From: Candidatus Electronema sp.
Lineage (GTDB): Bacteria; Desulfobacterota; Desulfobulbia; Desulfobulbales; Desulfobulbaceae
NCBI GenBank assembly: GCA_026645415.1
Contig: JAPEVH010000075.1
Location: 1-64,000, forward strand
DNA: 64,000 nt
Direction: 5' to 3'
The position numbers and the translations under genes are program-made. Under the pieces are notes generated by a model, which was given only the letters and a program-made list of their open reading frames with translations, was not told the origin of the DNA and searched no databases. Every line of letters starts with the position of its first letter. The first letter of the stretch is position 1. This document shows, in pieces, positions 24,659-32,530 of the stretch.

Positions 24659-25735
24659 TCACCTGAAGATAACCACATACCCTTCTTTCTGAGCCTGCTG
24701 CTTGGTATAGCTCACACCGTCTATCTTTATCCCCTTATCGTCCAGCAGTGTCAGCAGCCCGCCTTTGTTCGAGAGCGGGACATTGCCCATTTCAACCGCA
24801 TGGATGCCTCCAGTAGGCAGGATGACTTCCTCAGCAATGAGCCGCACCTGCTCCGTCTTGTTGAGGATGGACCAGCCTTTGAGGTTGACCGGCTTCGGGG
24901 AGCGATTCATCAGCCAGACAGTTTCCGGGCTGCCTGTATGCGCAGGAGTGCCTTCCGGCCCAATGGGATTGACCAATGCTCCAACAAGGGCGACATTCAT
25001 CTCCATTGGAATAGGAGGAGTTATTACTGGCTGCTCCTCACCGCCGGTTAACGGTGGTTGTTGATCAAGGATAAGCTGCTTCAGGTTGGGGCTTCCCGGC
25101 AGAGCGTTTCCTGTCAGCTCGTCCGTGTGTGCGGCCTGGCTGGCAAAGGCAATCAGGATGGCGGTGTAAGTGCCATCGTTGTTTTGAATGAACATGCCAC
25201 CGTCCTGCCAGACACCATTGAACCTGGCAAATCTGCCTGCGCTGCCCTGATTCATGTGCACATCATGGATGCCTTGGCGACTGGGCAGATAAGGCTCGCC
25301 GAAAAGGTGAATCGTCGCCCTCCGATCAACGGCTGCATCCAGGAGCGGCATGACAAGATCAAGCACATCATTTTCCGTTCCGGGAATATCGTGCGGGAGA
25401 ATGCGCCCCTTTTTCAGATCAATCAGGTTGCCTCGGATGTAGTCGAGTGCAAGACCGTTCGGCTTGTTCTCCAGTTTGCGGAAACCCGGTTGGAGTTCGG
25501 CCAGCTTCTCTGTGATCGGGTGTTTGAAGTTCAGATCAATCCAGACCACAAGCTCTGAGATAGCTGATTGTGACTTCACATTGATCGAGGCCCGACGCGC
25601 ACCATCATACTCCCCCCCACCAGTGCCGTCATCGTAGAACAGATGAATATGCGGAGAGTGCGGATCATCCGCAGCAGTCTCCGGTATCGCCCGCACCGCC
25701 GTTGCCGTCCACACTCCGTATTCTTTCAGTGCCAT
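24659..25735 (-). CDS. DUF2278 family protein with C-terminal lamin-tail-like domain
   Basis: A 358-residue protein. The first ~220 residues match DUF2278 (YukJ-like): YGVWTATAVRA, PHIHLFYDDG, a YRGN-type segment DYIRGNLIDL, the HDVHMNQGS motif with two His and an Asn, and DGGMFIQNNDGTYTAILIAFASQ. The histidines around HDVHMNQG suggest a metal or hydrolase site, but the family function is unknown. The last ~120 residues form a lamin-tail/LTD-like beta sandwich (VWLMNRSPKPVNLKGWSILN), a common accessory to DUF2278. A GGAGG ribosome site lies 9 nt before the ATG. It follows the phospholipase-like gene by 21 nt in one operon. Confidence 0.8.
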   Translation of the reverse strand: MALKEYGVWTATAVRAIPETAADDPHSPHIHLFYDDGTGGGEYDGARRASINVKSQSAISELVVWIDLNFKHPITEKLAELQPGFRKLENKPNGLALDYIRGNLIDLKKGRILPHDIPGTENDVLDLVMPLLDAAVDRRATIHLFGEPYLPSRQGIHDVHMNQGSAGRFARFNGVWQDGGMFIQNNDGTYTAILIAFASQAAHTDELTGNALPGSPNLKQLILDQQPPLTGGEEQPVITPPIPMEMNVALVGALVNPIGPEGTPAHTGSPETVWLMNRSPKPVNLKGWSILNKTEQVRLIAEEVILPTGGIHAVEMGNVPLSNKGGLLTLLDDKGIKIDGVSYTKQQAQKEGYVVIFR

Positions 25736-25756
25736 GTTGCCATTCCTCCTTGATAG

Positions 25757-26761
25757 TTAGTCCTGCTTTTTGGGATACAGCCGAGTCCATAAATACTTCC
25801 ACGTTACAGCCACATTGAGCACAGCATCATGCAGGGCAACTTGATCAACCTTAGCCAGCAGATCGGGCTTGGCTTCCAGCACCTTCTCAAAGGGTGCGTA
25901 TGCTCCCCCGCCATATTCATACTGATCAGGAGGCGCGATAATGCTGGCAATGGCAAAAGAGCCTCGGCAGACATAGATCATCTCAAGCCAGACATCCCGC
26001 TCAATCAGTTCAGGAATCTCGTTGGTGAAATGAATGGCAAAAGCAGCATCCCTTTCCCGTGCCTTGTTCAGGATAGCAGCAGGGGTGTCATCCGTTGTCT
26101 GAAGTTTCTCATCATCAAAGTAGGTGCCAACCTTCTGTGACCAATGGGCCTCCAATTCCTTATGCAGTCCATTGGCGTAGGAAGAGAGCTTCCGGGCATC
26201 GCAATGGCAGGGCATACAGGCATCCGCAACAAAATGGCTCTGCATGTAGAAGTACAGCGCCGCCTGCTCGGAATGGGTTCGGCAGTTGTCCGCAAGTTGC
26301 TCGGCAAACTGGTATCTGCCCGGCACCAGTTCTGCCAGATCAGCGTCTCCCATAATCAGCAGATCAGTGATGGCGGTGGTCAGCGCACTAGCTCGGTCGG
26401 CAATATGTTGCCCTGGCTGGGGATCTGCTTTATAGGCATTGCCCCACCATGTCTCGTCCAGTAGAGTGTCTTCCTTAAACAGGGTGTGCATGGCCCGGGC
26501 TGGGCCAAGTTTGTTGAGCAGCTCCTGCTTGGGCAGGATGAAACGCTGCTGCTGCGGCCCATTGTAAGGTGCCATCTTCAGAATATGGTTGTCTGTGTCC
26601 GCGCCGCCGATCTTGGCATCGCGCTTGTCCGGGATCCAAGCACCAATAGCAGAGGATTTGACCAGCGGCTTGAGGAGATTGACCAGCTCCGGGCAGCTTC
26701 CCTCGTCCTCAAGGAGGGCAACGGCTCGGACAGCAATCCAAGCATGTGTGCGTTGATTCAC
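25757..26761 (-). CDS. Zinc-dependent phospholipase C/S1-P1 nuclease-fold protein
   Basis: A 334-residue helical protein. The start NQRTHAWIAVRAVALL, a His-x2-Ile helix, and the zinc-binding segment HFVADACMPCHCD (His, Asp, His) followed by HKELEAHW are the hallmarks of the zinc-dependent phospholipase C / S1-P1 nuclease fold. There is no signal peptide, unlike secreted phospholipases, so it is likely cytoplasmic. GTG at 26761 is used as the start, with an AGGTGA site 6 nt upstream. It is the first gene of a two-gene operon with the DUF2278 protein. The substrate is unknown; a defence or lipid role is possible but not shown. Confidence 0.65.
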   Translation of the reverse strand: MNQRTHAWIAVRAVALLEDEGSCPELVNLLKPLVKSSAIGAWIPDKRDAKIGGADTDNHILKMAPYNGPQQQRFILPKQELLNKLGPARAMHTLFKEDTLLDETWWGNAYKADPQPGQHIADRASALTTAITDLLIMGDADLAELVPGRYQFAEQLADNCRTHSEQAALYFYMQSHFVADACMPCHCDARKLSSYANGLHKELEAHWSQKVGTYFDDEKLQTTDDTPAAILNKARERDAAFAIHFTNEIPELIERDVWLEMIYVCRGSFAIASIIAPPDQYEYGGGAYAPFEKVLEAKPDLLAKVDQVALHDAVLNVAVTWKYLWTRLYPKKQD

Positions 26762-27205
26762 AATGATTCACCTGAGGTTGAGGTTATGGTTGCGCTCAGA
26801 GCACTCTGCCCATGCTGTCCCGTTTGTATATCCTAGCCACAGTAATATAACTGATAACGCCACTGAGAGTGCGGACAACAAAGTTACAGAAAAGCATTTT
26901 TACTTTAAGCTGATAACCAGCAATTTTGCAACTATTTTCTTTTTGCTCTGTATGAATTATCCCTACGTGCCAAGCACCCGATGCGGCCTCTCCCCGATAC
27001 CGCTTCCGGGTTAGCCCGATAGTGCTTTCGGGCCAGCCCGATAGTAGTATCGGGGAAGGCTCGATAGTGGTATCGAGATTTCTGCCCACGCTCCTGCCGC
27101 AATTCCTCCATTTCCCTCTTGACAAATTCCCGCCGCAGTTTTACGCTTCGATCCTCACCTTTTTCGCAATCACGCGGAACTCTTACCCTGTTTGGAGGAT
27201 TAGCT
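26762..27205. other. 444-bp intergenic region with hairpin array
   Basis: This gap lies between two divergent operons and must hold both promoters; I could not assign them with confidence. No gene is visible. Its only obvious structure is the array at 26993-27077. A GGAGG at 27194-27198 serves the downstream gene. Confidence 0.6.
26993..27077. repeat. Four tandem 22-23-bp palindromic (hairpin) units
   Basis: Units start at 26993, 27015, 27037 and 27060 (spacing 22, 22 and 23 bp). Units three and four are perfect hairpins: CCCGATA-GTAG-TATCGGG and CTCGATA-GTGG-TATCGAG. They differ by a paired C-G to T-A change, so the pairing is kept. Unit two has one mismatch (CCCGATA-GTGC-TTTCGGG) and unit one is degenerate. 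Unit four differs at only two positions from the repeat core at 59587 (CTCGATACTGGTATCCAG). Confidence 0.85.
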
Positions 27206-28282
27206 ATGTCGAAAGTGCAATGGCGGCCCTATGTGAACGCTCTGACCAAACCTCGCTCCTACGGCGCGCGGGTCATGCCCAAGGAAACCATTGATTATGC
27301 GGGCATGGCCCGGATTATCTCGGAGAAAAATCCCCTTTGGAGCGCGGACTTAGTGGAAAGCATCCTCCGGGCGTGGGACGAGGAGCTGCTCAACCAGTTG
27401 CTCCAGGGCAATCAGGTCTCTTTTGAGAACACCTTAACCTATCATCTCTCCCTTGCCGTGCGCTTGGATTCAGTGGATCAGCCCCTGCCTACGGACAAGA
27501 GCTTTGTCAAGGTCATGGCCTTTCCGGCCAGAGACTTTGTCGAGCGGGTGCGGCAACAGGTGGAGTTCGAGCGGCTGCCACCCACGGAAAAGGCTCCGGT
27601 TCTAGCTGGGGCCGAGGACACGGTCTGGAATCTGGACAATGTCCTCAACCCGCAGGGCCTGCTTCGTCTGACCGGCACAGACCTGCTCTTTGATCCGCAC
27701 AAGCAGGGCGAGCAGTGCCTGATTACCGGCACCCGTAGCGGCAGCACGATCCAGAGCCGCTTCGGGCCGGTCAGCAACACCGAAGTGTTGGTCATGCCGG
27801 ATGTGCCGCCCCAGGATGACCCGTGGAACAACGAGTACCGGGTCTCGATCACCACCCACTACACCGAGCACGGCAGCCCGCGCACCGGTGCCTTTGCCCG
27901 GCCGCTGCGCACCCCCCTGACCTTGACCAACTTCAGTCATCCCAACCCGCCAGAGCACGGCATCCTGACCGGCAGCGCGGCTGCGCCAAACGTCACGGTC
28001 ACTGGTGGCAGCCTGTCCGCAAACAGCACGGTGCGGGTGGAGGTGATGCAGGATCTCCAGCAGGAGGAGCTGGTCTTCCGCCTCTTGGATATGAACGAAG
28101 GCGGGGCGGCAGGGGCTGCGCTGGCCGTGACGCACAACGGCGATTTCGTCCTCTCCGGTTTTGCCGGTTCCCCCCTGACCTCGCTCAACCTGACCGTGAA
28201 CGACTACACCGGCCTCTGGGAGATGATCCGCACCGATTACGGCGGCAGGCTGGTGGATATCTTGCAGATAACCACGGCCTAA
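27206..28282 (+). CDS. HU-like DNA-binding domain plus DUF4469 protein
   Basis: A 358-residue protein. The first ~125 residues look like a divergent HU/IHF-type fold (MARIISEKNPLWSADLVESIL, then FENTLTYHLSLAVRLD and the arm-like KSFVKVMAFPARDFVERVRQQ). This is followed by DUF4469 (about 150-240: RLTGTDLLFDPHKQGEQC, NTEVLVMPDVPPQ, WNNEYRVSITTHYTEHG) and a C-terminal beta domain. Such proteins occur in Bacteroidetes and deltaproteobacteria; the role is unknown. The start at ATG 27206 has GGAGG 7 nt upstream (27194-27198), which rules out the longer frame from 27119. The M48 protease gene follows 12 nt later. Confidence 0.75.
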   Translation: MSKVQWRPYVNALTKPRSYGARVMPKETIDYAGMARIISEKNPLWSADLVESILRAWDEELLNQLLQGNQVSFENTLTYHLSLAVRLDSVDQPLPTDKSFVKVMAFPARDFVERVRQQVEFERLPPTEKAPVLAGAEDTVWNLDNVLNPQGLLRLTGTDLLFDPHKQGEQCLITGTRSGSTIQSRFGPVSNTEVLVMPDVPPQDDPWNNEYRVSITTHYTEHGSPRTGAFARPLRTPLTLTNFSHPNPPEHGILTGSAAAPNVTVTGGSLSANSTVRVEVMQDLQQEELVFRLLDMNEGGAAGAALAVTHNGDFVLSGFAGSPLTSLNLTVNDYTGLWEMIRTDYGGRLVDILQITTA

Positions 28283-28294
28283 GAAACAGCGCAG

Positions 28295-29854
28295 ATGATG
28301 ACCGACGAGCAGTTCAACGCCATAATCAGCGCAGCCGATGAGCTGGCAAGGACAGAGCCTGATCGGTATCTGCGCAAGATGCGATGCCTGCTTCTGCTGG
28401 GCGATCTCTATCTTGTTGCGATTACCGGGCTGCTGCTTGCGCTCCAGCTAGGGGCAGTCTTTTTCCTTGTCCAGGCACTGCGCACCGGAGCCGCAGGCTG
28501 GCTGACAGTGCTCTCCATCCCTGTCTTGATCTGGGCAATTTGGCTGATGCGCAAGCTGATGCTGATGCAAGGCGGGCAGAAACCGACGGCTGGCATTCCG
28601 CTCACCAGGGAGCAGGCCCCGGACTTGTTTGCCCTACTGGATACGCTCTGCTCTCAGGCCGATGCGCTGCCTGTCTACCGGGTGCTGATGACGGATGTGT
28701 TCCATGCAAGTCTGGAGCAGCTGCCGCGCCTCGGTGTCTTTGGTCGGCATCAGAATACTCTCCTGCTTGGCCTGCCCCTGCTCAAGTGCCTGACTATGGA
28801 GCAGTTCAAGGCTTTGTTGGCGCATGAGCTGGGGCATCTCTCCAAATCCAAGGGGAGTCGCTGCAAGCTGGCTCGCCAGGGCCATCGACAGATGCTCCGC
28901 TGGACAGGACTGGCGCAGACCCTTGGTGATGATCCGCACGGCTATCTCTTCAAGCACTTCCTGGAATGGTTTATAGACTACGTGGGTGCCTGCGCCTTTC
29001 CGCTGGTTCGCATGAGTGAATATGAGGCGGATGCGCTCTCTGTCCGTCTGGTGTCACATGAGGCCGCTGTTGAGACGCTTTCCGTCAGCAACGTCATTGA
29101 CAGGTATTTGCAGGAACACTATTGGCCGCAGATGCGGCGGCTGGCTGACGAGGAGCCGGAGCCGGTCTCACCGTATCGGATGATGGGGGAGACATTTGCC
29201 GCCCAGGTGCATACTGCTTGGGTTGAGCAGTGGGTAGTTGTGGATCTGACGAAAAAGACCGAGCTGATTGAGACCCATCCTTGTCTGCACGACCGGCTCA
29301 ATGCCTTGCAGACCGCGCCTCGCATCGTCTTGGCCAAACCGGGGCAGACTGCGGAAGGGCTGCTCGGCAACGCGCTCCAAGTTGTCACCGAGCAGATGGA
29401 CAGAGCATGGCAAGATGGCATTCGCGCTTGGTGGGTGGAGCGATATGAGAGCGTGCAGAAGAACCGCCGTCAGTTTGCCGAGTTGAACGCCCGCGTGGCG
29501 AGCGGCGCAGAACTGACCGTGGAGGAGGCGTATGAGCGCGCCCGGCTGACCTGGAGTGTCGGGCGCAACCGAGATGAAACCTTGAAGCAGCTCCTTGCCC
29601 TGTATTTCCGGGACAAGGAGAGTCCGCTCGCCTCTTTCGGGCTGGGAGCTTGGCTCCTGAATAGCAATGATGATGAAGGCAAATATACTGCTGAAGACGG
29701 CTATGATCTGCTAGAGCAGGCCATGCGGCTTGATGCTGGCTTCACGACAAGATGCTGCGAGCTGCTGCGCGATTACTGCCGGGAGAACGGCAGAGAGGAG
29801 CAGGCACAGGACTGGGATGAGAAGCTCCAGGCTGCGCTCCAGCTTGAAGGCTAG
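28295..29854 (+). CDS. M48-family zinc metalloprotease (membrane)
   Basis: A 519-residue membrane peptidase. Two N-terminal transmembrane helices (about 33-60 and 65-85) precede the peptidase domain with the HELGH zinc motif at residues 177-181. The third ligand is expected in the later SEYEADALSVRLV, where the Glu matches the family pattern E-x2-AD. The C-terminal ~180 residues look like a helical repeat domain. HtpX/Ste24-type enzymes degrade or process membrane proteins; the extra C-terminal part suggests a specific partner. It is coupled to the HU-like/DUF4469 gene (12-nt gap). Its stop overlaps the stop of pgpA on the other strand (CTAG). Confidence 0.85.
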   Translation: MMTDEQFNAIISAADELARTEPDRYLRKMRCLLLLGDLYLVAITGLLLALQLGAVFFLVQALRTGAAGWLTVLSIPVLIWAIWLMRKLMLMQGGQKPTAGIPLTREQAPDLFALLDTLCSQADALPVYRVLMTDVFHASLEQLPRLGVFGRHQNTLLLGLPLLKCLTMEQFKALLAHELGHLSKSKGSRCKLARQGHRQMLRWTGLAQTLGDDPHGYLFKHFLEWFIDYVGACAFPLVRMSEYEADALSVRLVSHEAAVETLSVSNVIDRYLQEHYWPQMRRLADEEPEPVSPYRMMGETFAAQVHTAWVEQWVVVDLTKKTELIETHPCLHDRLNALQTAPRIVLAKPGQTAEGLLGNALQVVTEQMDRAWQDGIRAWWVERYESVQKNRRQFAELNARVASGAELTVEEAYERARLTWSVGRNRDETLKQLLALYFRDKESPLASFGLGAWLLNSNDDEGKYTAEDGYDLLEQAMRLDAGFTTRCCELLRDYCRENGREEQAQDWDEKLQAALQLEG

Positions 29855-30309
29855 ACAAGACCAGACAACCAGATGCCTGCTTGCAGCACAGCAAAGGCCA
29901 TGAGTCCGGCTGCCACATCATCGAGCATGATGCCTAAGCCACCATGAATGTGGCGGTCGAGCCAGCCTACGGGGAAGGGCTTGAGGATATCGAAAAAGCG
30001 GAACAAGGCAAAGCCAGCCAGCGCAACCAAGGGATGGGTTGGCGCAAGAAACAGGGCAATAAGCTGACCAACAACCTCGTCAATCACCACAATGCCGGGA
30101 TCCGCTTGGTCGAGAATCTTCTCTGCTGCGCCAGAGGCCACCGTGCCGATGACAAACAGGACGGCCAGCCCAAGCAGATAGGCAGTAGGCTCAAGCTGGT
30201 TCATGCCCAACCAGAGCAGCACTCCAGCTACTGAACCCCAAGTGCCTGGTGCTTTAGGCAGATAGCCGCTGTATGCACTGGTGGCAATGAACATAAACAG
30301 TTTATCCAT
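29851..30309 (-). CDS. pgpA: Phosphatidylglycerophosphatase A
   Basis: A 152-residue membrane enzyme that dephosphorylates phosphatidylglycerophosphate in phosphatidylglycerol synthesis. The family motifs are clear: SGYLPKAPGTWGSVAG, then DPGIVVIDEVVGQLIAL, FRFFDILKPFPVGWLD and the C-terminal GGLGIMLDDVAAGLMA. Start at ATG 30309, which overlaps the end of larC by 8 nt; the upstream extension lies wholly inside larC and is rejected. Normal length for PgpA. Confidence 0.92.
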   Translation of the reverse strand: MDKLFMFIATSAYSGYLPKAPGTWGSVAGVLLWLGMNQLEPTAYLLGLAVLFVIGTVASGAAEKILDQADPGIVVIDEVVGQLIALFLAPTHPLVALAGFALFRFFDILKPFPVGWLDRHIHGGLGIMLDDVAAGLMAFAVLQAGIWLSGLV

Positions 30310-31471
30310 TTTCGCTCTCCTTTGCCGCGCTCCGTACCTGCTCCAGAGGAAGGTTATGCTCTCTGGCCAGCTTGGCGCAATCCTCATATTCTGGCTTGAT
30401 CCGACTGCTGCCGTCGGGCAGCACGACCTTCTTGCCGCGCACTGCTCCCCACGGCGTGACCAGCTCAACCGTGCTTCTTGGCAAGGTGAGCCGCTGCTCT
30501 CTGTGAAAACAAAGACCTATTGCGCTGGTCTCACGCAAGAGCAAGTCCTTCAAGATGAAGGCATGAGCTGGGTCAGCAAGCAGCCGGAGCAGAAAACCAG
30601 GCCGCCCCTTCTTCATCTGAATGGGAGTTAAACTGACATCCAGCGCGCCTGCTGCCAGTAACTTTGCCGCAAGATAGGGCCAAGCCTCTGGGTTCCAGTC
30701 ATCAAGCTGCGTCTCGATCACCTCAACCTGCTGCGCTTCCTCAATCATTTGCTTGCGCCCGATCAGCAAGCGGAGCAAGTTAGGCCGCCTGTCTCTGCGC
30801 TCTCTGGTGCCTGTGCCATAGCCAGTCTGTTCAATGCGCATTGCGGGCAGCGGCCCAAAGCTGCGGCTCAACTCCACCGCCAAGGCTGCGCCAGTTGGGG
30901 TGACTAATTCTTGAGCTAGATTCTCACCATAGACCGGCACCCCTTTGAGCAGCTCACAGACCGCAGGGGCAGGGAGAGGTAATTCACCATGCTGAGAGCG
31001 TACCCAGCCACGCGGCAGGGGTAAGGGCGAGCAGATGATCTCGCTGATGCCAAGATGGACAAAGCCAATAACCGTTCCGACAATGTCAATCAGGGCATCA
31101 ACAGCCCCAACCTCGTGGAAATGCACTTCCTCAGTGCTTACCCCATGCACGCTGGCCTCGGCCTCAGCCAGCCGCTGGAACACAGCCAACGCCCGGCAGA
31201 GAACAGCTTCAGCAAGACCAGCCTGTTCCAGCAGTTCCTGAATATCACGTAGATGACGGGGAGGCTCTATCTTCTCGGTTCGTACCTTAACCATTGTTGC
31301 CCGAAGCCCGCTTTTAACCATCTGCTTTACTTCAAGCTGCCAGCCGCTGAGTTTGAGCTTATCTAACTCAGCTCGGAGCACACTTTCAGGGAGTCCGGCA
31401 GCAAGCAACGCGCCAAGCAGCATATTGCCGCTAACCCCAGAAAAGCAATCTAAGTAACAGATCGTACTCAT
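30302..31471 (-). CDS. larC: Nickel-pincer cofactor biosynthesis protein LarC
   Basis: A 389-residue protein of the LarC (DUF111) family, which inserts nickel into the pyridinium dithiocarboxylate nucleotide to form the nickel-pincer cofactor, spending CTP. The diagnostic start YLDCFSGVSGNMLLGALLAAG is followed by the His-containing VHFHEVGAVDALIDIVG and, later, QMKKGRPGFLLRLL. larA, larB and larE are not in the window. It lies 3 nt from fmt and overlaps pgpA by 8 nt. LarC genes without neighbours often serve other nickel-pincer racemases, so the client enzyme is elsewhere. Confidence 0.93.
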   Translation of the reverse strand: MSTICYLDCFSGVSGNMLLGALLAAGLPESVLRAELDKLKLSGWQLEVKQMVKSGLRATMVKVRTEKIEPPRHLRDIQELLEQAGLAEAVLCRALAVFQRLAEAEASVHGVSTEEVHFHEVGAVDALIDIVGTVIGFVHLGISEIICSPLPLPRGWVRSQHGELPLPAPAVCELLKGVPVYGENLAQELVTPTGAALAVELSRSFGPLPAMRIEQTGYGTGTRERRDRRPNLLRLLIGRKQMIEEAQQVEVIETQLDDWNPEAWPYLAAKLLAAGALDVSLTPIQMKKGRPGFLLRLLADPAHAFILKDLLLRETSAIGLCFHREQRLTLPRSTVELVTPWGAVRGKKVVLPDGSSRIKPEYEDCAKLAREHNLPLEQVRSAAKESENG

Positions 31472-31474
31472 GGT

Positions 31475-32416
31475 TCAGGAAAACTGCTCGCCTACAGGCA
31501 GCTTCATGCCGCAGATGCAGGCTTGGACGCACATCCGCTTCTTGCCCTCTGGCTGGATTTCCCGAATGAGCAGATAGTCCTTGCCCGTGGCTACGAGCAC
31601 ACCGAAGCGGTCAGCCCGGCATAGGGTGCCCGGCTCTTCTTTCACCTCACCTCGCACCACCTTTGGCTGGAAGAAGCGGAAACGACGGTTATCAATAAAG
31701 CCATAGGCAGAAGGCCACGGGTCAAGGCCACGGATGAGGCAGTGCAGTTCCGCCGCAGGTTTTGTCCAATCAAGATGCCCTTCTTCTTTCTCAAGCAGCA
31801 GGGCATAGGTAGCCTGCGCGTCCTCCTGCTTGACTGCTTGGAGCTGGCCTTCCTTGAGTTGAGCAATAGCTTCTAGCAAAGCCTCGCTGCCGAGCTGGGC
31901 CAATTTGTCAGCAAGACTGCCGCTGGTGTCATCCTTGCTGATCGGCAAGCGGGCAGGCAAGAGAATATCGCCTGTGTCAATGCCCTCATCCATCTGCATA
32001 ATCGTCACGCCCGTCTCTGCTTCACCGTTGATCAGAGCGCGCTGGATGGGTGCTGCGCCTCGATATTTGGGCAACAGCGAGCCATGCACGTTGATTGTGC
32101 CAAAGCGTGGCAGGCGGAGAAGACGGCTGGGCAGGATTCTGCCGTAGGCTATAACCACAATCAAATCAGGCTGGAATGCACGAATAGTGTCAAAGAAATC
32201 ATCACTGCGAATAGTGTCAGGTTGCAGCACCGGAATGCCATGCTGTTCAGCTAACGTTTTCACTGGCGGAGCACAGCATTTTCGCCCGCGCCCCTGATGG
32301 GCATCCGCCCGGCAGACCACAGCAACAACTTGATCTGGGCTGGCAAGCAGTGCTTGTAGGCTCGGTTGGGCAAAAAGCGGGGTGCCCATGAATACGATAC
32401 GCAAAGGAGAACTCAT
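31475..32416 (-). CDS. fmt: Methionyl-tRNA formyltransferase
   Basis: A 313-residue enzyme that formylates initiator Met-tRNA with 10-formyl-tetrahydrofolate. The catalytic core is seen in the Asn and His of NVHGSLLPKYRGAAPIQRAL, and MDEGIDTGDILL follows with the conserved Asp. The C-terminal tRNA-binding domain is present. The usual partner def (peptide deformylase) is not adjacent, a departure from the common def-fmt order. Start ATG at 32416. Confidence 0.95.
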   Translation of the reverse strand: MSSPLRIVFMGTPLFAQPSLQALLASPDQVVAVVCRADAHQGRGRKCCAPPVKTLAEQHGIPVLQPDTIRSDDFFDTIRAFQPDLIVVIAYGRILPSRLLRLPRFGTINVHGSLLPKYRGAAPIQRALINGEAETGVTIMQMDEGIDTGDILLPARLPISKDDTSGSLADKLAQLGSEALLEAIAQLKEGQLQAVKQEDAQATYALLLEKEEGHLDWTKPAAELHCLIRGLDPWPSAYGFIDNRRFRFFQPKVVRGEVKEEPGTLCRADRFGVLVATGKDYLLIREIQPEGKKRMCVQACICGMKLPVGEQFS

Positions 32417-32530
32417 ATCTGGCAGGGAAAATTGTTTTGTTAGATATAGGACGGCAAGACGACCGCAGGCAAAAGATGAGTTTATGCCTAGCAGAGCAAT
32501 CTGTCAAGTTTCCGGTGCTAGACTGACCTG

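Noticed and set aside
27119-27205. 29-residue extension of the HU-like/DUF4469 protein
   Set aside because: GGAGG at 27194-27198 is correctly placed for the ATG at 27206.
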